Assembly (NCBI RefSeq): GCF_014635245.1
Contig: NZ_BMCP01000002.1
Location: forward strand, 744,001-808,000
Source: Agaricicola taiwanensis
GTDB lineage: Bacteria > Pseudomonadota > Alphaproteobacteria > Rhizobiales > Methylopilaceae
Direction: 5' to 3'
DNA length: 64,000 nt
The first letter of the stretch is position 1. Each line of letters starts with the position of its first letter. Shown here piece by piece: positions 19,510 through 28,685 of the stretch. A program made the position numbers and the translations under genes. Below the pieces are notes generated by a model. The model saw nothing but the letters and a program-made list of their open reading frames with translations, was not told the origin of the DNA and did not search any database.

Positions 19510-20210
19510 CGGCGGATGAGACCGACGAGCTTTCCCTGAATGGTCACCCGATCCGGCCCGAAAATACGGGTTTCATAGGCTGGATTGGCGGCCTCCAGCG
19601 CCACCGAGCCGCCTTTACGTCGCAGCCGTTTAAGCGTCGCTTCCTCGTCATCGATCAATGCCACGACGATGTCGCCGGAATCCGCGCTCTGGGTCTTGCG
19701 AATGACCACTGTATCGCCATCGAGGATACCGGCCTCGATCATGGAGTCGCCCCTGACCTCCAGGGCATAGTGCTCGCCTTTAGTCAGAATGTCGGGCGGA
19801 ACACTGACGCTGTGGCTGCTGGTCTGGATCGCCGAGATCGGGGTACCAGCTGCGATACGGCCCATGACGGGGATCGAAATGGCCTGCGTGTCCAGATCCA
19901 CGGCCGGTTCTGGTTTCTTAGGTGTGCCGGCCAGATCGCCATCGATGACATTGGGCTGGAATCGCGGCGTCGAGCGGCCCAAACCTTGCGATACCGAATC
20001 CGGCAGCTTGATCACCTCCAACGCGCGCGCCCGGTTCGGCAGGCGCCGGATGAAACCACGCTCTTCCAGCGCGGTGATCAGGCGATGGATTCCCGATTTC
20101 GAGCGCAGATCCAGTGCCTCCTTCATCTCGTCGAAGGAGGGAGGAACGCCCGTTTCCTTCAGACGCTCATTGATGAACCGAAGAAGTTCGTGCTGCTTGC
20201 GTGTAAGCAT
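19503..20210 (-). CDS. lexA: LexA repressor
   Basis: SOS-response repressor with autoproteolysis. The winged helix-turn-helix lies at about residues 1-65 ([17 protein letters not shown]). The C-terminal S24 peptidase domain has the Ala121-Gly122 scissile bond in GRIAAGTP, nucleophile Ser156 in RGDSMIEAG and the general base Lys194 in ATLKRL. At 235 residues it is longer than the 202 of E. coli because of a linker around residues 70-110, common in alphaproteobacteria. An SOS box of the GTTC-N7-GTTC type lies 49 bases before the start, inside the 3' end of mobA, so autoregulation is likely. Confidence 0.96.
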   Translation of the reverse strand: MLTRKQHELLRFINERLKETGVPPSFDEMKEALDLRSKSGIHRLITALEERGFIRRLPNRARALEVIKLPDSVSQGLGRSTPRFQPNVIDGDLAGTPKKPEPAVDLDTQAISIPVMGRIAAGTPISAIQTSSHSVSVPPDILTKGEHYALEVRGDSMIEAGILDGDTVVIRKTQSADSGDIVVALIDDEEATLKRLRRKGGSVALEAANPAYETRIFGPDRVTIQGKLVGLIRRY

Positions 20211-20252
20211 GAAACGGCGGCGCTCCGCAGGGAAAACAAATCAAGAACATTT

Positions 20253-20888
20253 CTAGCTGTTCCCGCTGTGTTCCGCAACCGAAATATATGCCGATGCCAC
20301 CGTTGCCGAAAGCAGATCAGCCGGACTGTTGATGTTGAAGAAGGGGTCAATGCCTGCAACATCCGCAAACTCAACGACTTCATGACGCCGGCTCAGCGCC
20401 CATCCGCCAACGGACAGCGCGCCCTTCGCCAGATCACGCCGCAGGTCGGCTTCAACACTCATGGGCCACATTGCGACCACCGGATGCACTCTGCCGCGCG
20501 ATGCGGCGATAATGATTCCCTCTCCATCCCATCCGGCCGCGAGACGGGTCACGAGATCGCGAGGAATAAAGGGTGTATCGGCCGGAGTGGTCACGATCGC
20601 CTGCCCACCCGGTGCCGACCCTCTCGCCCAGGCAAGGCCGGCGAGGACACCGGCCAGCGGACCTCGATCGCCGAGTGCATCATCGGTCACCATGGGAAGG
20701 TCCCAATTCCCGAACCGGGAGGCCACGCCGTTGGCGTTCAGAACAAGCCGAGAGACCTGCGGCCTCAGACGTGTCCCCACGTGCTCTACGAGGGGCCGCC
20801 CTTCGAGAATCGCGAGGCTTTTTTCCATGCCCATGCGCCGGGACTTGCCGCCGGCCAGGATGACGCCGGTGATGCCGGTGTCAGGCAC
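20253..20888 (-). CDS. mobA: Molybdenum cofactor guanylyltransferase
   Basis: Adds GMP to molybdopterin to form the guanine dinucleotide cofactor used by NasA and similar enzymes. The nucleotide-binding motif GVILAGGKSRRMGMEKSLA is at the N-terminus, and GDRGPLAGVLAGL and TTPADTPFIPRDL are typical of MobA. The best start is GTG at 20888, overlapping the cysG stop by eight bases and giving 211 residues, close to the family norm; a TTG at 20957 would add an unlikely leader. It is the last gene of the nitrate block, and its 3' end contains the lexA SOS box. Confidence 0.9.
   Translation of the reverse strand: MPDTGITGVILAGGKSRRMGMEKSLAILEGRPLVEHVGTRLRPQVSRLVLNANGVASRFGNWDLPMVTDDALGDRGPLAGVLAGLAWARGSAPGGQAIVTTPADTPFIPRDLVTRLAAGWDGEGIIIAASRGRVHPVVAMWPMSVEADLRRDLAKGALSVGGWALSRRHEVVEFADVAGIDPFFNINSPADLLSATVASAYISVAEHSGNS
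20259..20273 (-). promoter_or_regulatory. SOS box (LexA operator) upstream of lexA
   Basis: The sequence GTTC-CCGCTGT-GTTC (plus strand) is an exact match to the alphaproteobacterial LexA operator, a direct repeat GTTC-N7-GTTC. It ends 49 bases before the lexA start and lies within the last codons of mobA. A further GAAC half-site is at 20245-20248. The operator pattern is established knowledge for this class; the assignment here is from sequence. Confidence 0.82.
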
Positions 20889-22332
20889 AGTGGCTGAAGA
20901 TCTGCAGGGCTGCTTCGCCCCGGCTCGCAGCTCGGGCTTCGGCAAAACAGCGACCAATGCCGATCAGGACCGGCGCCGCGCCCAGGGCTGCTCCTTGTTC
21001 GGCAAGTGCTCCAAGCGTCATCGCGCGGATGGCTTCTTCCGGCCGTGACACAGCTTCCGCCACGACAACGGGAGTCCCTCCCGAAAGGCCCTCGGCTATC
21101 AGCCGGGAAGCCAGCAGCCTGGAAGTACCCGCGCCCATATAAACCACCAGCGTTGTGGCGGGATCGGCCAGTCCCTTCCAGTCTAGGTTCTTGGGCAGGC
21201 TGCCGTCGCGGGCGTGCCCCGTGACGAAGCGGACCGATTGCGCGTGATCCCGATGGGTCAGAGACACGCCAAGGCGGGCGGCAAGCCCGAAAGCCGCACT
21301 GATCCCAGGAACCACATCAACAGGGATGCCGGCCGCGGACAGCTCAGCGATCTCTTCGCCGGCGCGACCGAAGATCATCGGATCACCCGACTTCAGCCGC
21401 ACCACATGCTTGCCCGCCAGCGCCGCGCGCACCATCAGCGCGTTGATGTCGTCCTGGCGGCAGGAGAGTTTGCCGCCGCGCTTGCCCACCATCATGCGCT
21501 TGGCCTCCCGCCGCGCCAGTTCCAGTACCTCGGTTGACACAAGGTCGTCGAAAAGGATGACGTCCGCGGCCTGAAGCGCCCGCATGGCTTTGATGGTGAG
21601 ATATTCCGCATCGCCGGGGCCGGCGCCGACAATGGTGACGTGCCCCGGCGCCTTCGCGCTGGCCTGTGCCGCCATGATCAGGGCTTCGGCCGAGGCTTCA
21701 TCAGCGACGGTGCGGGAAAAAGCGAGATCGGAGAAGCGTTCCCAGAATAGACGACGCTCGGCGCCCGGCTTCAAGAGATCAAGCGTTCGCTGCCGGATGC
21801 GCAGGGCAAGGGCGGCCCAGGTAGAGAGCGTTTGCGGCAGCATGGCCTCGATGCGGCGGCGCAGGTTCTGGCCGATGATCGGAGCTGCCCCCGCCGTTGA
21901 AATACCGATCACGACCGGCGAGCGGTTCACGATGGAGCCGAACTGGAAGTCGCAGAAATCCGGCTTGTCGATCACGTTCCAACGCGCACCCACGGTACAT
22001 GCTGCTGCGGCAAATGCGGCGGCCTCCGCCTCATCTTCGGCGTCGCAGATGGCGATCGCAGCGCCGTCAATGTCGGCTTCGGTCCAGTTCCGGCGAATGA
22101 TGCGTAGGGTGCCGGCCTCTTCCAGCTTGGCCATGACTTGGCCGGGCCCGGCGGCAAAGACCTCGACCCTGGCGCCGGCAGCGGCGGTGAGCTCCGCCTT
22201 CCAGGCCGCGGCATCGCTGCCGCCGGCAACCAATACCCTGCGGCCTTCCAGCGTGAGAAAAACAGGAAGGACAGCCAGAGGGCCCATGCGGGCGGGTGCG
22301 GCCTCAGCCGGTTTTCTGAAGGTGGTGTCCAT
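20881..22332 (-). CDS. cysG: Siroheme synthase (fused dehydrogenase/ferrochelatase and uroporphyrinogen methyltransferase)
   Basis: Makes siroheme, the cofactor of the nitrite reductase NirB encoded upstream. The N-terminal precorrin-2 dehydrogenase/ferrochelatase half begins LAVLPVFLTLEGRRVLVAGG and contains FCDFQFGSIVNRSPVVIGIST. The C-terminal methyltransferase half has VTIVGAGPGDAEYLTIKAMRA and RLKSGDPMIFGRAGEE. The length is about 483 residues. The start is taken as ATG at 22332 behind an AAGG, overlapping nasA by 29 bases; a GTG at 22335 and an ATG at 22287 are alternatives. The C-terminus overlaps mobA by eight bases. Confidence 0.94.
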   Translation of the reverse strand: MDTTFRKPAEAAPARMGPLAVLPVFLTLEGRRVLVAGGSDAAAWKAELTAAAGARVEVFAAGPGQVMAKLEEAGTLRIIRRNWTEADIDGAAIAICDAEDEAEAAAFAAAACTVGARWNVIDKPDFCDFQFGSIVNRSPVVIGISTAGAAPIIGQNLRRRIEAMLPQTLSTWAALALRIRQRTLDLLKPGAERRLFWERFSDLAFSRTVADEASAEALIMAAQASAKAPGHVTIVGAGPGDAEYLTIKAMRALQAADVILFDDLVSTEVLELARREAKRMMVGKRGGKLSCRQDDINALMVRAALAGKHVVRLKSGDPMIFGRAGEEIAELSAAGIPVDVVPGISAAFGLAARLGVSLTHRDHAQSVRFVTGHARDGSLPKNLDWKGLADPATTLVVYMGAGTSRLLASRLIAEGLSGGTPVVVAEAVSRPEEAIRAMTLGALAEQGAALGAAPVLIGIGRCFAEARAASRGEAALQIFSHCA

Positions 22333-25051
22333 CACAGAGCCTTTTGATTTCCGGACGGCAGGAGCCGCAGTTGGTGCCCGCCTTCAAACACACGCCGATA
22401 GCCTCCACCGTGACCGCGGCGCCCGAACTGATCGCCGCGATGATGGTGTTCACGCCCACGTCGAAGCAGGAACAGACCGTCGCGCCTTGATCGGGCGCAT
22501 GGGCACCGGCGCGGCCCGCCAGGAGACTCATCCGGCCGTGCCCATCAAAGGAGGCATCATCCAGCCGATCGGCGATCCAGTTCCGAGACACCGCAACAGG
22601 CTCGGGCGCGGCGAAGAATGCCCCCGCCAGCCGGCCGTCATGGAAAGCGGCGAAGCGGAAGGAGCGGCCGGCAGCATCCTGATAAGACACGACCTCCGCG
22701 TCCTTCGGCAGGCCCAGCAGCGTCGTGACATAGCCTGTCCAATCATCGGGCGTGTCGCTACCGGCGCATTCCAGGCGCCAGCCGCCCTTGGCCCGGGCGG
22801 CAGCCGCATAGGGAAGATCTGACAGGACCGGCTTTCCGCGCGAGGCCGCGAAGCCGTACCAGGCAACGGCAAAAGGGGTTACTGCGACATCCGTCAGTTT
22901 CAGGCCGGGTTGGCCGGACACAGGGTCGACTGCGGGAGAAACAGCCGCGTCGATCCGGGCCGCGGGGGCATATTCCGTTGTCCAGTGCATGGGGACGAAC
23001 ACCGATCCGGGCTGCTGGCGATCGGTGACGAGGGCCCGCGCGACTGCCGCTCCATGGGCGCTGGTGATCTGAACCAGTCCTGCGGGTGTCACGCCGAGCT
23101 GCGACGCGTCGGAGGGATGAAGTTCGGCAAAGGGTTCGGCGATGTGACTCGCCAGTCGCGGGGTTTTGCCCGTCCGCGTCATGGTGTGCCATTGATCTCG
23201 AATGCGGCCGGTGTTGAGGCGAAGGCCGCTGTAATCCTGTTTGGCTTGAACCGGCGTCGGAATGAAACGAGCGCGCGTATCGGACGTGTAGAAGCGTCCT
23301 GTCGCGAAGAACCGGCCATCGTGGGTGGGCGGATTTCCGCCCTTGGGCGCTGGCCATTGAAAAGGCTCCAGGGCCTCGTAATCGGTGTTGGTGACGTTCT
23401 CGAAGGCCCCGATGTCGAAATCGCGTGTGCCGTCATTCTCGAAGGCCGACAGCGCGGCATGCTCCCGGAAAATGTCGGCAGGCCCTTCATAAGCGAAGGC
23501 TTTTTTGAAGCCGAGACGCTGGGCCACCTGCGTCATGATCCACCAGTCGGACCTGGCATCTCCGGGCAGCGGCAGGAAGGGGCGCTGCCTGGAGATGCGG
23601 CGTTCGGAGTTGGTCACGGTGCCGTCCTTCTCGCCCCAAGCAGCGGCGGGCAGAAGCACATGGGCGAGGGCGGCCGTATCGGCTCCCGAAACCACATCGG
23701 AGACCACCACGAAAGGGCAGCGCGCAAGAGCATCCCGGACGCGGTTGGCGGCGGGCATGCTGACCACGGGATTGGTGCCCATGATCCAGATGGCCTTGAC
23801 GCGTCCGTCGCCTACGGCTTCGAAAAGGTCGACCGCCTTGAGACCTGGCCGTGACGCGAGCCGATCGGTGCCCCAAAACCGGGCCACGCGATCCCGGGCG
23901 ATCTCGTCGAAATCCATGTGAGCGGCGAGCTGATTGGCGAGCCCGCCGACCTCGCGGCCGCCCATAGCATTGGGCTGGCCCGTCACCGAAAAGGGCCCCA
24001 TGCCGGGTCTTCCGATCCGCCCCGTGAAGAGGTGGCAGTTGATCATGGCATTGACCTTGTCGGTGCCGGATACCGATTGATTGACCCCTTGCGAGTAGAC
24101 GGTGACGACCTTCTCCGTCGCCGCGAAGAGCTGGAAGAAGGTGGCGATGTCCGCGGTCGAAAGGCCGGTGCCGGCGGCTGTTATTTCGATGTCGGCTGCC
24201 GAGGCCGCCAGAGCGTCATCCAACCCTGAGGTATGGGCGCTGACAAAACCCGCATCGGCCTTGCCTTCCCGCGCGAGATGGCTGAGCAGACCGTTGAAGA
24301 GGGCGACGTCTCCGTTGGGCGCGATGGGGAGGAAAAGATCGGCGGCCTCCGCGGTGGCCGTGCGGCGGGGGTCGACGACGACGATCTTCATGTCCGGCCG
24401 GGCGGCCTTCGCCGCCAGGAGGCGCTGGAACAGGACCGGATGGCACCAGGCAAGGTTGGAACCCACCAGCACCGCGAGGTCGGTGAGCTCAAGATCCTCA
24501 TAGGTGCCCGGCACCGTATCGGCGCCGAACGCGCGGCGGTGCCCCGCTACCGAGGAGGCCATGCAGAGGCGCGAGTTGGTGTCGATATTGCCGGAGCCGA
24601 TGAAGCCCTTCATCAGCTTGTTGGCGACGTAATAATCCTCTGTAAGGAGCTGGCCGGACACGTAAAAAGCAACTGCGTCGGGTCCATGTTCGGCGATGGT
24701 TGATCGGAATTTCGCCGCGACCAGATCGAGAGCTTCGTCCCAATCCGCGGTACGGCCGTCGATCCGAGGGTGCAAGACGCGGTCATCGAGGGAGAGCGTT
24801 TCAGCAAGGGCCGAGCCCTTTGAGCACAGCCTTCCGAAATTCGAGGGATGGGAGGCATCGCCCTTGACGGACGCGAGACCTGTGCCATCAACCGAGGCGG
24901 TCACGCCGCAACCAACGCCGCAATAGGGGCAGGTGGTCCGCACTGCGTCAGGAACGGACCTTTCCGGCGTCCCGGTCGCGTCCACCAGGGCAAGGTCGAG
25001 TCCTGCGGGCGCAGAAAGCAAACCTTCCCCGTGAGACGGACGGTCGTCCAT
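22304..25051 (-). CDS. nasA: Assimilatory nitrate reductase, molybdopterin catalytic subunit
   Basis: Cytoplasmic enzyme that reduces nitrate to nitrite with a molybdopterin guanine dinucleotide and Fe-S clusters. The N-terminal 4Fe-4S motif is Cys41, Cys44, Cys48 and Cys76 (TTCPYCGVGCGV then GRLCSKGSA). The molybdopterin oxidoreductase domain follows, with a dinucleotide-binding domain in the region LRLNTGRIRDQWHTMTRTG. The last 60 residues form a BFD-type 2Fe-2S domain (VCSCFDVGV then CLKAGTNCGSCRPEI), typical of NasA/NasC enzymes that take electrons from a flavoprotein or ferredoxin. No separate NasB reductase gene is nearby. Starts two bases after nirD. Confidence 0.95.
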   Translation of the reverse strand: MDDRPSHGEGLLSAPAGLDLALVDATGTPERSVPDAVRTTCPYCGVGCGVTASVDGTGLASVKGDASHPSNFGRLCSKGSALAETLSLDDRVLHPRIDGRTADWDEALDLVAAKFRSTIAEHGPDAVAFYVSGQLLTEDYYVANKLMKGFIGSGNIDTNSRLCMASSVAGHRRAFGADTVPGTYEDLELTDLAVLVGSNLAWCHPVLFQRLLAAKAARPDMKIVVVDPRRTATAEAADLFLPIAPNGDVALFNGLLSHLAREGKADAGFVSAHTSGLDDALAASAADIEITAAGTGLSTADIATFFQLFAATEKVVTVYSQGVNQSVSGTDKVNAMINCHLFTGRIGRPGMGPFSVTGQPNAMGGREVGGLANQLAAHMDFDEIARDRVARFWGTDRLASRPGLKAVDLFEAVGDGRVKAIWIMGTNPVVSMPAANRVRDALARCPFVVVSDVVSGADTAALAHVLLPAAAWGEKDGTVTNSERRISRQRPFLPLPGDARSDWWIMTQVAQRLGFKKAFAYEGPADIFREHAALSAFENDGTRDFDIGAFENVTNTDYEALEPFQWPAPKGGNPPTHDGRFFATGRFYTSDTRARFIPTPVQAKQDYSGLRLNTGRIRDQWHTMTRTGKTPRLASHIAEPFAELHPSDASQLGVTPAGLVQITSAHGAAVARALVTDRQQPGSVFVPMHWTTEYAPAARIDAAVSPAVDPVSGQPGLKLTDVAVTPFAVAWYGFAASRGKPVLSDLPYAAAARAKGGWRLECAGSDTPDDWTGYVTTLLGLPKDAEVVSYQDAAGRSFRFAAFHDGRLAGAFFAAPEPVAVSRNWIADRLDDASFDGHGRMSLLAGRAGAHAPDQGATVCSCFDVGVNTIIAAISSGAAVTVEAIGVCLKAGTNCGSCRPEIKRLCDGHHLQKTG

Positions 25052-25053
25052 GA

Positions 25054-25407
25054 TCAGGCTGCCACGTTTGCCGCTATACTGACGGGAAGATCGAGCGAGA
25101 GCCGCCCATCGGCATCCACATAGGTGGCGATGGTGCGAACGCAGCCCTCATCCGCGCCCTGCGCAAGGCCGGTCTTCAGGTCGATCACCCAGTTGTGCAG
25201 GGGGCAGGTGACAAAGCCGCCATGGACGATGCCCTCAGACAGCGGGCCGCCGCGATGCGGACAGCGGTTGTCGATGGCATAGATTTCGTCGGCGACAGTG
25301 CGGAAAATCGCGATCTCCATGGGACCGGCACGGACCATGCGCGCGCCTTCACGCGGGATGTCGTCAATGCGGCCGATGGTGGTACGGATGGTGGCAGGAG
25401 CGTTCAT
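25054..25407 (-). CDS. nirD: Nitrite reductase (NADH) small subunit
   Basis: Rieske-fold partner of NirB in assimilatory nitrite reduction. The 117-residue protein carries a full 2Fe-2S Rieske motif, CPHRGGP (Cys-x-His) and CPLHNW (Cys-x-x-His), unlike some NirD proteins that have lost these ligands. The start overlaps the nirB stop by four bases and the stop is two bases before nasA, so the three reductase genes are translationally coupled. Confidence 0.94.
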   Translation of the reverse strand: MNAPATIRTTIGRIDDIPREGARMVRAGPMEIAIFRTVADEIYAIDNRCPHRGGPLSEGIVHGGFVTCPLHNWVIDLKTGLAQGADEGCVRTIATYVDADGRLSLDLPVSIAANVAA

Positions 25408-27857
25408 TCGGCGGCCTCCATGGCGGGGATCGTGACAAGCGGGGCGAACTCGTGGGCATCGTGGCCGGCAACGCGCTCCGCCCAGGGGTCGGTCTGGAAC
25501 AGCTTTTGGGAATGGAGGAAACGCTCCACCAATGCGGTGCGGCCGGTTTCATCCTCGGCGATGCGACGGCGGATTTCGTCCATGCCGACGCGCTTGGCCC
25601 ATTTGTAGATGCGCTCGAGGTAGAAGCCCTGCTCGCGATAGAGCTGGAGCAGAGCGATGCCGTGATCGATGGCTTCCTGCTCGGTCTTGACCCGGCACAG
25701 GACCTCGGTACCCTTGATGTCGAGCCCCGCCGCACCGGCAAAATGCAGCTCATAGCCCGCATCGGTGCAGATCACGCCGAAGTCCTTGCAGGTTGCCTCG
25801 GCGCAGTTCCGTGGGCAGCCCGACACCGCCATTTTTACCTTGGCGGGGGTCCATGAACCCCACATGGCCTTCTCCAGCTTGACACCGAGGCCGGTGGAAT
25901 CCTGCGTGCCAAAGCGGCACCAATCAGTGCCGACGCAGGTCTTCACGGTGCGCACGCCCTTGGCATAGGCGTGGCCGGACACCATGCCTGCGTCGTTGAG
26001 ATCCGCCCAGACGGCGGGCAGGTCCTCCTTGCGCACGCCGAGAAGATCGATGCGCTGGCCGCCGGTGACCTTCACCGTGGGAATGGCAAATTTATCGGCA
26101 ACATCGGCAATGGCGCGCAGTTCCGCCGCCGTGGTGACGCCGCCCCACATGCGTGGCACGACCGAGTAGGTGCCGTCCTTCTGGATGTTGGCGTGAACGC
26201 GTTCATTGACGAAACGCGAGCGGTAATCGTCGGCTGCCTCATCGGGCCAGGTCGCGATCATATAATAGTTGAGGGCCGGGCGGCATCTTGCGCAGCCGCA
26301 TGAACTTTTCCATTCAAGCTCCTGCATCAACGCGGGAATTGACTTCAGCCTCCTCACCACGATCAGGCGCCGCACATCGGCGTGGGACAGATCGGTGCAG
26401 GTGCACATGGGCGTCACCGCCTTGGCTTCGAAGGCATCGCCCAAGGTCAGGGCCAGCACCTGTTCGACAAGGCCGGTGCAGGAGCCGCAGGACGCGGAAG
26501 CCTTGGTGTGGGCGCGTACACCATCAAGATCGGTGACGCCCTTGGCGCCGATGGCCTCGACGATGGCACCTTTGCAAACGCCGTTGCAGCCGCAGATCTC
26601 AGCACTATCCGGCAAGGCTGCAACGGCCGCCGTAGGGTCCAGGGGGGCGCCCCCGGCGAAAGAACGGCCAAAGATCAGCGTGTCGCGATCGGCCGCGACA
26701 TCCGCTTCCTGTCGAAGGAGATCGAAGAAATATCCTCCGTCGGAGGTTTCTCCGTAGAGAACCGCGCCGAGGATCTTGTTGTCCTTCAGCACAATCCGCT
26801 TGTAGACACCGCGCGCCGCGTCGCGAAAAACGATCTCCTCGCGGTCCTTGGCTTCGGCGAAATCGCCCGCCGAGAAGAGGTCGACACCTGTGACCTTCAG
26901 CTTGGTGGAGGTGACGGAGCCGGTATATTCCGCCTCGGCATTGCTCAAGGTCGCGGCAACCACCTTGGCCATCTCGTAAAGCGGCGCCACGAGACCGTAG
27001 CACTGGCCGCGGTGCTCAACGCATTCACCCACAGCAAGAATATCAGGGTCGCTGGTCAGCATCCGGTCGTCGACGACGACGCCACGGTTCACATCGAGGC
27101 CTGCTGACTTGGCAAGCGCCGCGTGAGGGCGGATGCCCACGGCCATGACGACGAGATCGCAGTCGATCCGGGTGCCATCCTCCAGCTCCAGGGCCTGGAC
27201 ATGGCCGTCGCCATGAATGGCCTTGGTGTTGGCCCGCGTCACCACATCGATGCCGCGGCGACGCATCTCCTGCTCCAGAAGATAGCCGGCGGCAGGATCG
27301 AGCTGGCGCTCCATGAGCGTGGCGGCAAGATGGATCACCGTCACATCCATGCCCCGCATCTTGAGGCCGGCTGCCGCTTCAAGCCCCAGCAGTCCGCCGC
27401 CGATGACAACCGCGCGGCCGCCTTTCTCGGCGGCGGCGAGCATGCGGTCCACGTCGTCGAGATCGCGATAAGCGATGACGCCGGGAAGGTCCTTGCCCGG
27501 CACCGGGATCATGATGGGAGACGAGCCAGTCGCGATCAGCAGCTTGTCGTAAGGGGCGACGACGCCATCGGCCGTTTCCACGATCTTGCGGGTGCGGTCG
27601 ATGGTCGTGATGGTTTGGCCGCGAACGAGCGTCACCTCGTGCTGGTCATACCAGGCTTCCGGGTGGGTGACGATTTCGTCGAAGGTCTTCTCGCCGGAGA
27701 GCACCGGCGAAAGCAGGATCCGATTGTAATTGACGCGCGGCTCGGCGCTGAAGACGGTGACCTGATAGCGGCCCGGAGCGCTTTCGAAGAGATGCTCCAG
27801 GGCGCGGCCCGAGGCCATGCCGTTGCCGATGACGACCAGTTTTTCAGTCATGTTCAT
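25404..27857 (-). CDS. nirB: Nitrite reductase (NADH) large subunit
   Basis: Six-electron reduction of nitrite to ammonium in the cytoplasm. Domains in order: FAD/NAD(P)H-binding reductase (VVIGNGMASGRALEHL near the N-terminus, then VVIGGGLLGLEAAAGL), two BFD-type 2Fe-2S segments (CGCNGVCKGAI and CASCGSC-like ASCGSCTGLVEQ at about residues 420-500), and the siroheme/4Fe-4S domain with TCVGTDWCRFGTQDS and SGCPRNCAEATCKD, whose four cysteines hold the cluster bridged to siroheme. The length of 817 is typical. Siroheme comes from cysG in the same operon. Confidence 0.96.
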   Translation of the reverse strand: MNMTEKLVVIGNGMASGRALEHLFESAPGRYQVTVFSAEPRVNYNRILLSPVLSGEKTFDEIVTHPEAWYDQHEVTLVRGQTITTIDRTRKIVETADGVVAPYDKLLIATGSSPIMIPVPGKDLPGVIAYRDLDDVDRMLAAAEKGGRAVVIGGGLLGLEAAAGLKMRGMDVTVIHLAATLMERQLDPAAGYLLEQEMRRRGIDVVTRANTKAIHGDGHVQALELEDGTRIDCDLVVMAVGIRPHAALAKSAGLDVNRGVVVDDRMLTSDPDILAVGECVEHRGQCYGLVAPLYEMAKVVAATLSNAEAEYTGSVTSTKLKVTGVDLFSAGDFAEAKDREEIVFRDAARGVYKRIVLKDNKILGAVLYGETSDGGYFFDLLRQEADVAADRDTLIFGRSFAGGAPLDPTAAVAALPDSAEICGCNGVCKGAIVEAIGAKGVTDLDGVRAHTKASASCGSCTGLVEQVLALTLGDAFEAKAVTPMCTCTDLSHADVRRLIVVRRLKSIPALMQELEWKSSCGCARCRPALNYYMIATWPDEAADDYRSRFVNERVHANIQKDGTYSVVPRMWGGVTTAAELRAIADVADKFAIPTVKVTGGQRIDLLGVRKEDLPAVWADLNDAGMVSGHAYAKGVRTVKTCVGTDWCRFGTQDSTGLGVKLEKAMWGSWTPAKVKMAVSGCPRNCAEATCKDFGVICTDAGYELHFAGAAGLDIKGTEVLCRVKTEQEAIDHGIALLQLYREQGFYLERIYKWAKRVGMDEIRRRIAEDETGRTALVERFLHSQKLFQTDPWAERVAGHDAHEFAPLVTIPAMEAAE

Positions 27858-27876
27858 CCTCCCCGGACTTGAGCCG

Positions 27877-28674
27877 TCAGGCAGCTTCCACGAAGCGATT
27901 GCGCTCGTAGAGGAACTTCAGAACCGCCGCGCGGCAGGCGAGATAGGTGGCGTCGTTGACCAGTTCGAGCCGGCGGCGGGGACGCTCAAGCGGAACCTCG
28001 AGCACTTCGCCGATGCGGGCGGAGGGGCCGTTGGTCATCATCACGATGCGATCGGACAAAAGGACCGCCTCATCGACATCATGGGTGATCATCATCACCG
28101 TGTTCTCAAGCGTCGCCTGGATCTGCATGACCTGATCCTGCAGATGGGCACGGGTGAGGGCGTCCAAGGCTCCAAAGGGTTCGTCGAGAAGCAGCACCTT
28201 GGGTTCCATGGCGAGCGCCCGCGCGATGCCGACGCGCTGCTTCATGCCGCCGGAGATTTCCGATGGGCGCTTGTCCCTGGCGTGGCCCATATGGACCAGC
28301 TCCAGGTTGAACATGGTCCAGTCGCGGCGCTCGGCAGCGCTTTTCCGGCGCCTGAACACCTTATCGACACCGAGGGCGACATTCTCGTAGACGGTGAGCC
28401 AGGGCAGCAGCGAGTGGTTCTGGAAGACCACCGCGCGATCCGGCCCCGGTTCATCGACCAGTTGTCCTTCCAGCAGCACCGCGCCCGACGTCGCCGGAGT
28501 GAGGCCGGCCACGATGTTCAGCAGCGTAGACTTGCCGCAGCCGGAGTGCCCGATGATCGAAATGAATTCGCCCTTGTCGACCGTCAGGGAGATATCCTTC
28601 AGCACCTCCGTGGTCGCGGGGCCGCGCGAGAAGCTCTTGTCGATGCCTTCGATGGAGAGATAGGCCTTGGCCAT
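27877..28674 (-). CDS. nrtD: Nitrate ABC transporter ATP-binding protein
   Basis: ATPase subunit of the nitrate/nitrite importer. Walker A is GHSGCGKSTLLN, the ABC signature is SEISGGMKQRVGIARAL, and Walker B is VLLLDEPFGALD, all in normal order in a 265-residue protein. The start MAKAYLSIEGIDKSF has GAGGAGG six bases upstream; a longer frame to 28812 would overlap nrtB and is rejected. The short C-terminal tail after EVPLERPRRR resembles the taurine/nitrate transporter ATPases. The symbol follows the cyanobacterial naming and could equally be nasD or ntrD. Confidence 0.92.
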   Translation of the reverse strand: MAKAYLSIEGIDKSFSRGPATTEVLKDISLTVDKGEFISIIGHSGCGKSTLLNIVAGLTPATSGAVLLEGQLVDEPGPDRAVVFQNHSLLPWLTVYENVALGVDKVFRRRKSAAERRDWTMFNLELVHMGHARDKRPSEISGGMKQRVGIARALAMEPKVLLLDEPFGALDALTRAHLQDQVMQIQATLENTVMMITHDVDEAVLLSDRIVMMTNGPSARIGEVLEVPLERPRRRLELVNDATYLACRAAVLKFLYERNRFVEAA

Positions 28675-28685
28675 GGTCGTCCTCC

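Noticed and set aside
22910-23854. Plus-strand open frames opposite nasA
   Set aside because: Antisense to a protein with intact Fe-S and molybdopterin motifs; no ribosome-binding site or domain.
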